From Xylanimonas protaetiae (GTDB taxonomy: Bacteria; Actinomycetota; Actinomycetes; Actinomycetales; Cellulomonadaceae), in the NCBI RefSeq assembly GCF_004135385.1, contig NZ_CP035493.1:372001-436000 (forward strand): a stretch of 64,000 nt of DNA. Direction: 5' to 3'. Every line of letters begins with the position of its first letter. Position 1 is the stretch's first letter. The position numbers and the translations under genes were made by a program. This document shows positions 8,887 to 17,530 of this stretch, piece after piece. The notes beneath the pieces were generated by a model. That model made no database searches and was not told where the DNA came from. It saw nothing but the letters and a program-made list of their open reading frames with translations.

Positions 8887-8990
8887 GCTCTGACCTGGCT
8901 GTCAAGGGGTGTTGGTGCTGGTCATAGCAGCGAAGCTCCTGTAGTTGAGGGCTGTCCGCCAAGACATGCCTTCACCACAGGAGCTTTGCC

Positions 8991-10341
8991 GTGCCGCAGT
9001 CTGCCATCGATCGTGTCGCTCGCGCCTTCGCTCCGGGGCACCTGGGCGAGTTGAGCGCCCTGGTTCCCGTCGAGCTCGTCGATGAGGTGCTGGCCCGTCA
9101 CCGGGCGACCGAGCAGCGCGTACGGCTGCTGCCCTCACGGGTGGTCGTCTACCTGCTGGTCGCGGGTGCGTTGTTCGCGGGCCTGGGCTGGCAGCAGGTC
9201 TGGGACCGGCTGGTCGCCGGCCTCGGGCATGTCGATTCCTGTCCGTCGCGCACCGCGATCGCGCTCGCGCTGCGCCGGGTCGGGCCCGGCCCGTTGCGGT
9301 CGCTGTTCGAGGTCCTGGCCTGCCCGGCACCAGGCTCGACCCGGTGGCGGGGACTGCTGGTGTGCGCGCTGGACGGGACGGTCACCTCGGTGCCTGACAG
9401 CCCGGCCAACACCATCCGGTACGTCAAGCAGCGCGGCGGGCCCACCGGCGGCGGGTCCTACCCCGGGCTGCGGCTGGTCGCGCTCGTCGCGTGCGGGACC
9501 CGCACCCTGATCGATGCGACGTTCGGCCCGACCACGACCGGGGAGACGGTCTACGCGCAGGTCCTGACTCGCTCGCTGCATGCCGGGATGCTGCTGCTGG
9601 CCGACCGCGGCCTGAGCTCGGCGGCGCTGGTCGCCGCAGCCCACGCGAGGGGAGCCCACGTGCTGGTGCGAGCACGTACCGCCGCCGCCAACGGTCCCGC
9701 CCTGCCCGTCACCCGAGCGCTGGACGATGGTTCGTGGCTGTCGATGCTCGGCGCCACACGGGTGCGCGTCATCGACGCTCAGATCACCTCGGCCACGACG
9801 GCTGCGACCACGACCAGCCACTACCGCCTGGTCACCACGCTCCTGGACCCCCGCACCCACCCGGCCGACCAGCTCGCGGGCCTGTACCACCAACGCTGGC
9901 AGGTCGAGACCGCCTACCTCGAGCTGAAGTCGACCATCCTGGGCGGGCGGGTCCTGCGCGCCCGGACCCCCGACGGGATCGAGCAAGAGGTCTACGCCCT
10001 GCTCATCGCCTACCAGGCCCTACGCACCGCCATTGGCCGACGCGACCACCACCACCGCGATCCCGCCCGACCGCGCCAGCTTCACGATCGCGCTGAACGC
10101 CGCACGCGACCAGATCACCGCCAACCGGCACGCCGACGCCACCGATCCCCCGATCGAACTGCTCGGCGTGATCGGCGCCGCGGTCACCGCACGACCACTG
10201 CCAGCAACCCGCCCCCGCACGAACGCCCGCACCGTCAAACGAGCGATCTCCAAGTACAACGCCCGCGGCCCCAACATCGACCGCAAGACCTACAAGACCA
10301 CCCTGACCATCACGATCTTGACAAAACCGACGCCCACCTAA
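8991..10341 (+). pseudogene. IS4-family DDE transposase, frameshifted near the C-terminus
   Basis: The GTG at 8991 follows AGGAG by about 7 bases. The first frame encodes roughly 350 residues. It has the IS4 N-terminal domain (LSALVPVELVDEVLARH), the first catalytic aspartate in ALDGT, the second in LLADRGL, and the family signature Y-(2)-R-(3)-E-(6)-K in YHQRWQVETAYLELK. At 10032-10035 the frame shifts: the bases read ATTGG where ATGG would join YQALRTA to MADATTTTAIPPDRASF. The C-terminal 100 residues then continue in the other frame to the stop at 10339-10341. The catalytic core is complete but the tail is lost as written. No slippery A-run is present, so a programmed frameshift is unlikely. 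Confidence 0.85.
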
Positions 10342-10355
10342 CTTCGCGGCATTGC
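10337..10355. repeat. IS right terminal inverted repeat
   Basis: This is the complement of the left repeat, perfect over 19 bases. The transposase stop TAA (10339-10341) lies within it. Confidence 0.92.
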
Positions 10356-10363
10356 CCCTAGCC
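10356..10363. repeat. Target-site duplication, right copy
   Basis: CCCTAGCC immediately follows the right inverted repeat and matches 8860-8867. Confidence 0.85.
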
Positions 10364-10437
10364 GCCATCCGTCGCCTACCCCGCATGAAGACGCACGATC
10401 GGGGAGACACCTGACGCCATGAACGCGAGCCGGCACG

Positions 10438-12606
10438 TCACGAGCCGGCGGCACCGCGGGCGTAACCGGCGAGGGTCGCGGCCACAGAGTCCGAGACCAC
10501 GCCAGAACTGCCGAGCACGACGACATGTGCCGGCGCTAGGCGCTGCAGTTCCGCCGCAATGACCTCGGGAACGGCGCTGGTCGTCACCAGGAGCACCGGC
10601 CCGCCGCCGGCAGCCGCGGCCGGCGCCCCAGACAGACCGTCCGGGAAGTTCGTTCCCACGGCGACGTAGGCCACTGGCACACCTGGCGCGAAAGTCGCCG
10701 CCGAGATCGCCGCTGAAGTCGAGTACCGATCCGGTCCAGCAAGGCGAGTCACCCCACCGGAGGTCAGCCCATTCAACCGAGTAGCCACCGCGTCCGAAAC
10801 CACGCCCGCACTACCGAGCACCACGATCCGACCCGGACGCAGACGCCGCAGCTCTCCCTCGACAACGCTCGGAACCCCGTTGGTCTCGACCAACAACACC
10901 GGGCCCTTCCCGGCGGCCGCCGCAGAAGCACCCGACAGCGCATCGGGGAAGTCCGTTCCGACGGCGACGTAGGCCACTGGCACACCTGGCGCGAAAGTCG
11001 CCGCCGAGATCGCCGCTGAAGTCGAGTACCGATCCGGTCCAGCAAGGCGAGTCACCCCACCGGAGGTCAGCCCATTCAACCGAGTAGCCACCGCGTCCGA
11101 AACCACGCCCGCACTACCGAGCACCACGATCCGACCCGGACGCAGACGCCGCAGCTCTCCCTCGACAACGCTCGGAACCCCGTTGGTCTCGACCAACAAC
11201 ACCGGGCCCTTCCCGGCGGCCGCCGCAGAAGCACCCGACAGCGCATCGGGGAAGTCCGTTCCGACGGCGACGTAGGCCACTGGCACACCTGGCGCGAAAG
11301 TCGCCGCCGAGATCGCCGCTGAAGTCGAGTACCGATCCGGTCCAGCAAGACGGGTCACCCCGGCGAAGTAGGGGGCATAGAGGCCCGCGTACTGGGCAGC
11401 AGCTGCTCGGATGCCGGGCAGCACTGCGTAGCCCAGGTCACCAGGGCACTGTGTCTGGTGGGTGTCGCGGTGAGCGAACACCCGTGGCAGGACGACCTGC
11501 TGGCCCGCAACGAACCGGCCGCCCGCGGTCTGGCTGGCGGCAGTGAAGGTCGTCGACTCCGCTGGGTTGACGCCATACTGAGCGAGGCGGTACCCGATGA
11601 TCTTGGCAACACCGTCCTGCTGCGCGGCTGAGGGCGTCACGCCCGCCGCGGTGGTGTAGCTGCCGAGCATTGCGACACCGACGGTGCCCGTGTTGAACCC
11701 GCCCGTGTGCGCCCCGATGATCGGGGCGTCAACGCTGCCTGCGGCGCCCTCGTAGATGTTGCCCCATTTGTCGACGATGAAGTTGTAGCCGATGTCGCAC
11801 CAGCCGTTGGAGTTCTGGTGGTAGGCCTGATCGTTGCGGATAAGCTGCATCGCTTCCGCCACCGAGCTGTAGCTGTTCGCATTGTCGGTGTGATGGACCG
11901 CCGCGCCCTTCAGTGCGGACGCTGCGGGCCACGCGCAGGCGGGCGCAGCTCGCCACTCGCTGCGAGTGATGATGGTGGGACCAGCGGTGGTCCCAGCAGG
12001 AGCGACCACGCCAGCACTCGTCGCCGCAGGTGCGTCGACCTTGTCCGAGGACACCGTGGTGACCTGCACACCGGAGGGAACGGTGAGCGCGGCGTCGACC
12101 GTCGCGATCTCAAGCGCATCGGACTCCCCCACGTAGACCGGGCTCGACGAGACAGTCCTCGTCTCCCGGTCGGGTCCGTCTGTCTCCCTCTCTAGATGGG
12201 TCCATCCTCCCCAGGCGCCATCCGTGTCACGAACCCGCACCTGAAGATCTGGCATCGCGCTGTCGACGTCAGCGGGCCAGCTCACACCGACAGTCTGGAA
12301 GCCTTCGGCAACCTCCATCGGCGCCTCCGCGTTCGCGTCCACTGTCTCGACGTCCGCCGCTGTCGGGCCCGCCTCAGGCAGGACGGAGTCCGTGGCGCCC
12401 GCCTGGTCCGAGGTGCCCTGCACGCGATGCGGTGCCGCCGCCGCTGGCGCCGCGGTGATGACGGCTGACGCAGACATCGCGATCACGGCGGCACTGCCGA
12501 CTGCAAGCGCCCCTCGGGCCGCGGCACCCGGGGCCTTCACGGACAACCGTGATCCGCGACCCGCAGTGCTCGTCGTGCGACGGGCTGGCCCTAGCTCGTG
12601 TCTCAA
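10438..12606 (-). CDS. Secreted PGRP-type N-acetylmuramoyl-L-alanine amidase with three CWB2 modules
   Basis: This 722-residue wall enzyme probably cleaves the lactyl-peptide bond of peptidoglycan. It has a long Sec signal (hydrophobic ALAVGSAAVIAMSASAVITA, cleavage near AAA-APH about residue 59) and a beta-rich region at 80-190. The amidase domain at about 205-395 shows the zinc/catalytic residues in VHHTDN, GYNFIVDKWGNIYEG, AHTGGFN and AHRDTHQTQCPGD. Three cell-wall-binding repeat 2 modules follow (about 415-715), each starting VTRLAGPDRYSTSAA. Modules one and two are almost identical copies. The start is TTG at 12606, with GGAG 5 bases upstream. CWB2 triplets anchor proteins non-covalently to anionic wall polymers in Clostridium. 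The position inside a polymer locus suggests the ligand is made here; that link is inference. Confidence 0.9.
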   Translation of the reverse strand: MRHELGPARRTTSTAGRGSRLSVKAPGAAARGALAVGSAAVIAMSASAVITAAPAAAAPHRVQGTSDQAGATDSVLPEAGPTAADVETVDANAEAPMEVAEGFQTVGVSWPADVDSAMPDLQVRVRDTDGAWGGWTHLERETDGPDRETRTVSSSPVYVGESDALEIATVDAALTVPSGVQVTTVSSDKVDAPAATSAGVVAPAGTTAGPTIITRSEWRAAPACAWPAASALKGAAVHHTDNANSYSSVAEAMQLIRNDQAYHQNSNGWCDIGYNFIVDKWGNIYEGAAGSVDAPIIGAHTGGFNTGTVGVAMLGSYTTAAGVTPSAAQQDGVAKIIGYRLAQYGVNPAESTTFTAASQTAGGRFVAGQQVVLPRVFAHRDTHQTQCPGDLGYAVLPGIRAAAAQYAGLYAPYFAGVTRLAGPDRYSTSAAISAATFAPGVPVAYVAVGTDFPDALSGASAAAAGKGPVLLVETNGVPSVVEGELRRLRPGRIVVLGSAGVVSDAVATRLNGLTSGGVTRLAGPDRYSTSAAISAATFAPGVPVAYVAVGTDFPDALSGASAAAAGKGPVLLVETNGVPSVVEGELRRLRPGRIVVLGSAGVVSDAVATRLNGLTSGGVTRLAGPDRYSTSAAISAATFAPGVPVAYVAVGTNFPDGLSGAPAAAAGGGPVLLVTTSAVPEVIAAELQRLAPAHVVVLGSSGVVSDSVAATLAGYARGAAGS
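10658..11349. repeat. Tandem 303-bp duplication of a CWB2 module
   Basis: By eye, bases 10658-11046 are identical to 10961-11349, an offset of 303 bp (101 codons). The match ends at single differences at 10657/10960 and 11047/11350. The third module, nearer the stop, is related but clearly diverged. Perfect identity at synonymous sites indicates recent duplication or gene conversion. Confidence 0.92.
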
Positions 12607-12715
12607 CGTGGCTCCAAGTGGACGTGCTTCGCGCTGGCTGCAAGTGACGACGTGTGACGAACATAGCGAACCGAGGCGCGCCGGGGAACCGCGTCCGCAG
12701 CCAAAGCAGCACGGC

Positions 12716-12721
12716 TAGCAT
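12716..12721 (+). promoter_or_regulatory. Putative -10 box TAGCAT for the epimerase operon
   Basis: TAGCAT matches the TANNNT pattern and lies 8 bases before GTG 12730. That spacing is expected for a leaderless transcript. Confidence 0.45.
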
Positions 12722-12729
12722 CGGTGCCC

Positions 12730-13797
12730 GTGAAGATCCTCAGCGTCGTCGGTGCACGCCCGCAGTTCGTCAAGCTCGCACCGATCGCTCGTGCCGCCAC
12801 CGACGCAGGCGTAGACCACGTCATCGTCCACACCGGGCAGCACTACGACCCCATGTTGTCCGACGTCTTCTTTCGTGAGCTCGGCATCCCCGACCCGGAC
12901 GTGCACCTCGGTGTCGGCTCCGCGAGTCACGGCGTCCAGACTGGAGCCATCCTGGGCGCCCTCGACGGCGTGCTGGAGGAGCATCGGCCAGACTGGGTGC
13001 TCGCCTACGGCGACACGAACTCGACATTGGCTGCTGCGATCGCCGCGGTCAAGCTCCACTATCCCCTGGCGCATCTTGAGGCCGGGCTCCGCTCGTTCAA
13101 CCGGCGGATGCCAGAGGAACTCAACCGCGTGCTAACTGACCACGCTGCGGACCTGTGCCTGGCCCCGACAGAGGTCGGCATGAAGCACCTTGTGGACGAG
13201 GGCCTTGCCGATCACTCCATCCTCGTCGGCGACGTGATGACGGACGTGCTCCTCCAGGTCCGCGATGCCGTGGCCGACCGCGAAGTACCGCTGCTCGATG
13301 ACCTGGGCCTGGAACGCCAGGGCTTCTACATTGCCACCCTCCACAGGGCGGAGAACACGGACGACCCGGCGCGTCTGGACGCCGTCATCCAAGGCCTCAG
13401 CGAGCTCGACCACCCCGTCGTCCTCCTCGCACACCCGCGCGTCGTTGCGAAGGCGACGGAGCACGGCCTGACGCTCGAACGAGGCGCACTGCGCCTGCAC
13501 ACGCCACTCGGCTACCCGGACCTCGTGGCCGCCGTACTGGCCTCGGCCGGGGTTGTCACGGACTCGGGCGGCCTCCAGAAGGAGGCATTCCTCTTGCGGA
13601 CCCCCTGCACCACGATTCGACCCGAGACGGAGTGGGTGGAGACCGTCGCGCTGGGATGGAACGTCCTGGCCAACACGGCCGACGAGATCCGGGAAGCCGT
13701 GGCGCGTCCGATGCCCACGCCAACGTCGGAGCAGCCCTACGGTGACGGACACGCAGCGCGGCGTGTGGTCGAGGTACTGGCGGCGTCGCGCCGATGA
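12730..13797 (+). CDS. wbpI: Non-hydrolysing UDP-sugar 2-epimerase (WbpI/WecB family)
   Basis: The product inverts C2 of a UDP-GlcNAc-type sugar. MKILSVVGARPQFVKLAPI is the family N-terminus, which supports GTG 12730; a frame from GTG 12724 adds two residues. Conserved HTGQHYD near residue 36, YGDTNSTLA near 95, HLEAGLRSFNRRMPEE near 115, NRVLTDH and the C-terminal TDSGGLQKEA near 278 are all present. The SFNRRMPEE-NRVLTD pattern is closer to WbpI, which acts on UDP-GlcNAc(3NAc)A, than to enterobacterial WecB as I recall them. The presence of WbpB/E/D homologues in the locus supports that substrate. It is the first gene of an ATGA-overlapping operon with a GT4 and a flippase. Confidence 0.85.
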   Translation: MKILSVVGARPQFVKLAPIARAATDAGVDHVIVHTGQHYDPMLSDVFFRELGIPDPDVHLGVGSASHGVQTGAILGALDGVLEEHRPDWVLAYGDTNSTLAAAIAAVKLHYPLAHLEAGLRSFNRRMPEELNRVLTDHAADLCLAPTEVGMKHLVDEGLADHSILVGDVMTDVLLQVRDAVADREVPLLDDLGLERQGFYIATLHRAENTDDPARLDAVIQGLSELDHPVVLLAHPRVVAKATEHGLTLERGALRLHTPLGYPDLVAAVLASAGVVTDSGGLQKEAFLLRTPCTTIRPETEWVETVALGWNVLANTADEIREAVARPMPTPTSEQPYGDGHAARRVVEVLAASRR

Positions 13798-14891
13798 AAA
13801 TTCTCCTCGTCACACCATGGTTCCCGACGACCGTGGCGCCCGAGTCCGGACTCTTCGTGCTCCGGGACGCGCTGGCCCTGGCCATGGTCGCCGACGTGTC
13901 AGTGCTCCATCTCGACTGGAACAGTGACACGACCAGCCTTGCCGGGATCGATCCTGCGATCCGCGTGCAGCGGGTGCGGCTCGACCGGCGCGACCCACGC
14001 GCATATCTTCGGGCGCGAAAGCACGTCCGCGCGGCAGCGCGTCAGGCGGATGTCGTGCACACTCATGCCCTCACTGGACTCGTCCCGTTCCTCGTTGGGC
14101 GCCCTGCTCCGGCACGTTCGCCGTGGGTGCACACCGAGCACTGGTCCGGGCTGACCGCTTCGGAGACGCTCGGACGCGCGGAGCGCGTCATGAGACGGCT
14201 CCTCCTTCCCGTGTTGCGGCGTCCGGACGTCGTCGTGGTGGCCTGTCGTCGACTCGCCGAGCCGATCGGGGCGCTACGACGAGGACGTGTCGAAGTGGTG
14301 CCCTGCGTCGTGGACGACCCACCTCAGGTCCGAGAAGCAACGCGCGATCCGCACCTTCTGCGCCTCGTTGGTGTCGGAGGTCTGATCGACCGGAAGGGCC
14401 CGCTGACCGCACTCGCAACCGTCGCGGAGCTCCGCCGGCGCGGGATGCCCGCACAGTTGACGTGGGTTGGAACGGGGCCGCTCCGCGAAGCGGTGCTCGA
14501 TGCGGCGAAAGAGGCGGGGCTCGAGGAAGACGTGCATCTGGCCGGTGCGCTGCCTCCCGCAGAGGTCGCAGCCGAGCTCGACGCGGCCGACATGTTCATC
14601 CTCCCGACGAGCGGTGACAACTTCTGCGTCGTGGTCGCAGAGGCGCTGACGCACGGCCGTCCCGTGGTCAGCGGGGCGTCGACAGGAGCGGTCGACTACG
14701 CGGTCGCCGCGGTCAGCGAGTTCGTGGAGAGCAGGGACGCGTTCGCCTACGCCGACGCCGTGGTGTCGCTGAGGGAGCGAACAGCGCGGATGTCCGCAGC
14801 CGACATCGCGGGCACCGTCCGTGGTGCGTTCAGCTCCGAGGCGGTCGCTCATCGTCTCATGGCCGTGTATGGCCAGCTCGTGCACCCATGA
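13794..14891 (+). CDS. Family 4 glycosyltransferase
   Basis: This is a 365-residue GT-B enzyme. The N-terminal domain starts MKILLVTPWFPTTVAPESG, the usual GT4 opening. The C-terminal donor-binding domain has LVGVGGLIDRKGPLTALATV near residue 190, LTWVGTGPLREAV near 220, and the E-x7-E-like segment LPTSGDNFCVVVAEALTHGRPVVSG near 265-290. The ATG overlaps the epimerase stop by four bases and its own stop overlaps the flippase start, so the three genes are one translational unit. It probably adds a nucleotide-activated sugar, perhaps the diacetamido uronic acid, to the growing lipid-linked chain. The donor is not determined. Confidence 0.87.
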   Translation: MKILLVTPWFPTTVAPESGLFVLRDALALAMVADVSVLHLDWNSDTTSLAGIDPAIRVQRVRLDRRDPRAYLRARKHVRAAARQADVVHTHALTGLVPFLVGRPAPARSPWVHTEHWSGLTASETLGRAERVMRRLLLPVLRRPDVVVVACRRLAEPIGALRRGRVEVVPCVVDDPPQVREATRDPHLLRLVGVGGLIDRKGPLTALATVAELRRRGMPAQLTWVGTGPLREAVLDAAKEAGLEEDVHLAGALPPAEVAAELDAADMFILPTSGDNFCVVVAEALTHGRPVVSGASTGAVDYAVAAVSEFVESRDAFAYADAVVSLRERTARMSAADIAGTVRGAFSSEAVAHRLMAVYGQLVHP

Positions 14892-16360
14892 GCGAGAAGC
14901 GTCGCGACACGCGCACGGGTCGTCCGGGCAGGTTCGACCTCGCCCTGTCGACCGCCGGGACCATCGCGAGCGGCGTCGTCCGACTGCTCTACAACGTCCT
15001 GCTCGGTAATCTGCGTGGTGCGACGTTCCTCGGGAACGCGAGCAGCGCATTGTCCGTCGCGATGTTCGCGGCCATCGTCCAACCACAGGCCGTCGCTACA
15101 GCAGCAACCACTTTCGTGCCCAGGGCCGCAGGCGCATCGCCACGACACCAGGACTGCGACGCCGCACCCGCAGTTGCGTGGTATCTGGCGCGATACCTCG
15201 TGAGTGCCGCCGCACTCGTCGGGATCGGCGCGGGCGCGACCGCGTACTTCGTGCTGGCGACCGGGCCGACGGCGGCGGTCATGACCGCGCTGGTGACGAT
15301 CGGCTACTCCGCCTACATCTTTGCGCGCGCACTCCAGTTCGCGACCTTTCGTGCAGTTCGGGCGGCGCGCGCAGACCTCGTGGCCGGCGTCGTCGCCCTC
15401 GCCCTTCTCGTGGCATTCCTGACTCTTCACCTCGACTCCCTGATCCTGCTCCCGCTCGCCCTCGGCTACGGCGTAGCCGCGTCAAGCATCTGGCCGCGCC
15501 GCGACACCCGGATCTCCCCCGGGCTCAGGGCCGAGTTGCGCAGGTTCATCGCGATCGGGAGCATCGGCGCGCTCGCCACCGGCGGGTTCCTCCAGCTGTC
15601 GATGATCACGGCTCGAGTGATCGGTACGAGCGAGCAAGCGGGCCAGTACGCCGCAGCCCTCTCGCTCGCCACGCCGCTCTCGATGCTGTCCACGGCGATC
15701 AGCATGGTCGTGGTGCCCGCGATGGGCGCCGCCGTCGGCGGGTCCGACGACGCGCGCTTCAGGCATCTCGTTGACGAGGCGGTCCGAGGCGTCTCAGCCG
15801 TGTCGCTCGCAGGTTTCGGCCTCGTCGCCGGCCTCAGCTCCATCATCGTCCCGCTCCTGTACCGCGACGGGTTCGAAGACGCTGCTCCAGTCCTCGCGAT
15901 CCTTGCGGTCGCGATGCTCACCATGACCGCGACGATGCCTCTGATGAACGCCCTCATCGTCCGATCGCCACGGGGCGTCCGCACGACGACGGTGATCTCC
16001 GTCATCGCGACCGTGCTCGGGGTCGTCGTCTGGGCCGCGTTTGGGCCGCGCTACGGGATCACCGCGGTCGCCTTCGGCGTCCTCGCCGGCAACGTCACCG
16101 CGCTGGCCTCCATGGGCGTCCTCGTAGCCCGCGCCGAGCGGTTCGACTGGCGGGGTCTCGCGCTTCGCCACGGTGTCGTCCTGGTCGCAACAGCCGCACT
16201 GGCGATCCACGGGGCCGCCACGAATGAAGGCATCATCCTCACGCTCGGAATGACCCTCGCGGTCCTCGCACTCTGGTCGGTCCTCGTGGCGATGCCGGAT
16301 AGAGCGGCGATCCTTGGCCTCCTCGGGTTGCGGGCGCGCGGAAGCAGTCACGCCGCATAA
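14888..16360 (+). CDS. Wzx-like polysaccharide flippase (MOP superfamily)
   Basis: This 490-residue protein has about 12-14 transmembrane helices and a basic N-terminus (STAGTIASGVVRLLYNVLLG at about residues 18-37). It resembles oligosaccharide flippases of the MATE/MOP superfamily, which move undecaprenyl-linked repeat units outward. A typical central feature is GSIGALATGGFLQLSMI near residue 225 followed by TSEQAGQYAAALSLATPLSML. It closes the wbpI-GT4-wzx operon. With Wzm/Wzt at the left end of the window, two export routes exist in one locus, suggesting two polymers or an acquired second system. It converges on the next gene with only 6 bases between stops and no obvious terminator. Confidence 0.8.
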   Translation: MSEKRRDTRTGRPGRFDLALSTAGTIASGVVRLLYNVLLGNLRGATFLGNASSALSVAMFAAIVQPQAVATAATTFVPRAAGASPRHQDCDAAPAVAWYLARYLVSAAALVGIGAGATAYFVLATGPTAAVMTALVTIGYSAYIFARALQFATFRAVRAARADLVAGVVALALLVAFLTLHLDSLILLPLALGYGVAASSIWPRRDTRISPGLRAELRRFIAIGSIGALATGGFLQLSMITARVIGTSEQAGQYAAALSLATPLSMLSTAISMVVVPAMGAAVGGSDDARFRHLVDEAVRGVSAVSLAGFGLVAGLSSIIVPLLYRDGFEDAAPVLAILAVAMLTMTATMPLMNALIVRSPRGVRTTTVISVIATVLGVVVWAAFGPRYGITAVAFGVLAGNVTALASMGVLVARAERFDWRGLALRHGVVLVATAALAIHGAATNEGIILTLGMTLAVLALWSVLVAMPDRAAILGLLGLRARGSSHAA

Positions 16361-16366
16361 CCCTCT

Positions 16367-17530
16367 TCAGGTGCGCAGACGGCGTGACTCGAGCACCACC
16401 TGCGCCGCGCGGGCACCAGTTGCCTGGACTGAGGCGTTGGCCGCTGCCCATGCTGCGAGTTCGGCGCGGCGTTCCCGGGTGGGCGCGTCGGACAACGCCT
16501 CAATCATTGCGGCGGCCACGGCATTGTCGTCGTAATCCGTCGCCCAGCCGAGGTCGCCGTCCAGTACCGCCTCGTACCCTGGCCCGGGACCCGCAAAGAC
16601 TACTGGCGTCCCACACGCGACAGAGGCCAAGATCTTGGTCGGAAACGCGAAGTCGTAGCCAAGTCCGGGCCGCAGACTCACGAGCCCCGCTCTTGCCGAG
16701 CCGAGGATCTCGGCCGCATGCGCGGGAGGAACGGGCCCGCGGACTTCGATGGCGCCGTCCGGCAGACTAGCCGCTATCCGTCGGATCTCATCGAGTTCGC
16801 TCCCCTGCCCTATGAACACCAGTCGTGCACCCGGGACGGCCACGCGGACCTGGGCGAATGCACGCGCGAACACCGAAGCGCCCTGCCACTCCGAGGCCGT
16901 ACCGGCGTATACGGCGGTGGGTTGTGAGTCGACTACCTCGTCAAGCGGCCGGAAGACAGCAGTGTCGATGCCGTTGCGGATCACGGTGATGTTGCGGCCG
17001 CCCAGTGCCGCAACGCGTTCGGCCACGCCATCCGACACCGCGATGACTCGCTGCGCGCCTCGCATCGCGAACGATTCGAGTGTTCGCAGGACACGCACCA
17101 CCAGCCCCGACGCCCCCATCGATGCGCTTGCATCGGACCAGACGTCCGCTGCGTAGTAAACGTAGGGGGCTCGGCGCACGGCGCAGGCGAGCCTGACGAC
17201 GACGCCCGTCGTGGGCGGGGGCTCCGAGACGACGGCGTCGACGCGGGGCCCGAAGAGCAACCGGAAGAACAGCGGCAGGTCGAAGCTCATGTATTGGACG
17301 TAGCCGCGAATGTACCCGGCCTTGTCGCGCAGGGCGGGCCAGCGACGGATCATGACCCGTTCGTCGAATGGCACGGAGTCGTCGCCCGGGACCGTCGTGG
17401 TGATCACGCTGACCGCGGCCCCCTCGCCCGCCAGCGCCGACGCCAGCGCGGAGAGACGGAACGACGCAGCCGCGGCCTCTGGAAGGAAGATCCGAGTCGC
17501 GACGGCGACGCGCGGCCGTCCCTTGGTCAC
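16367..17530 (-). CDS. Family 4 glycosyltransferase (WbuB-like)
   Basis: The 387-residue GT-B enzyme starts at GTG 17530, overlapping the stop of the upstream oxidoreductase as GTGA. RPRVAVATRIFLPEAAAASFRL opens the acceptor domain. DAVVSEPPPTTGVVVRLAC and YYAADVWSDASASMGAS resemble WbuB/WcaI-type transferases of O-antigen loci. The donor domain has AVYAGTASEWQGASVFARAF near residue 210, LVFIGQGSELDEIRRI near 240, and IEVRGPVPPAHAAEILGSARAGLVSL with the late glycine-rich VACGTPVVFAGPGPGYEAV. It is the last gene of the wbpD-wbpE-wbpB-GT4 unit, a position expected for the enzyme that uses the sugar made by the other three. Confidence 0.87.
   Translation of the reverse strand: MTKGRPRVAVATRIFLPEAAAASFRLSALASALAGEGAAVSVITTTVPGDDSVPFDERVMIRRWPALRDKAGYIRGYVQYMSFDLPLFFRLLFGPRVDAVVSEPPPTTGVVVRLACAVRRAPYVYYAADVWSDASASMGASGLVVRVLRTLESFAMRGAQRVIAVSDGVAERVAALGGRNITVIRNGIDTAVFRPLDEVVDSQPTAVYAGTASEWQGASVFARAFAQVRVAVPGARLVFIGQGSELDEIRRIAASLPDGAIEVRGPVPPAHAAEILGSARAGLVSLRPGLGYDFAFPTKILASVACGTPVVFAGPGPGYEAVLDGDLGWATDYDDNAVAAAMIEALSDAPTRERRAELAAWAAANASVQATGARAAQVVLESRRLRT

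Larger units (their letters stand above)
8868..10355. mobile_element. IS4-family insertion sequence, 1,488 bp
   Basis: This is a complete element with perfect 19-bp terminal inverted repeats, GCAATGCCGCGAAGTTAGG at 8868-8886 and its complement at 10337-10355. It is flanked by the 8-bp direct repeat CCCTAGCC. It encodes one DDE transposase whose stop codon lies inside the right repeat. A target duplication of this size fits actinobacterial IS4 subgroups better than IS10/IS50-like ones; that subgroup call is from memory. The element sits in the intergenic gap between gtrA and the CWB2 amidase gene, so no gene is broken by the insertion. Confidence 0.93.

Noticed and set aside
10032-10035. Programmed frameshift in the IS4 transposase
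   Set aside because: No slippery heptamer or A-run is present, and IS4-family transposases are normally made from one frame. A one-base gain is simpler.
10441-11350. CRISPR-like array in the 303-bp repeats
   Set aside because: The repeats are long, contiguous, in frame and encode CWB2 modules. There are no short repeats separated by unique spacers.
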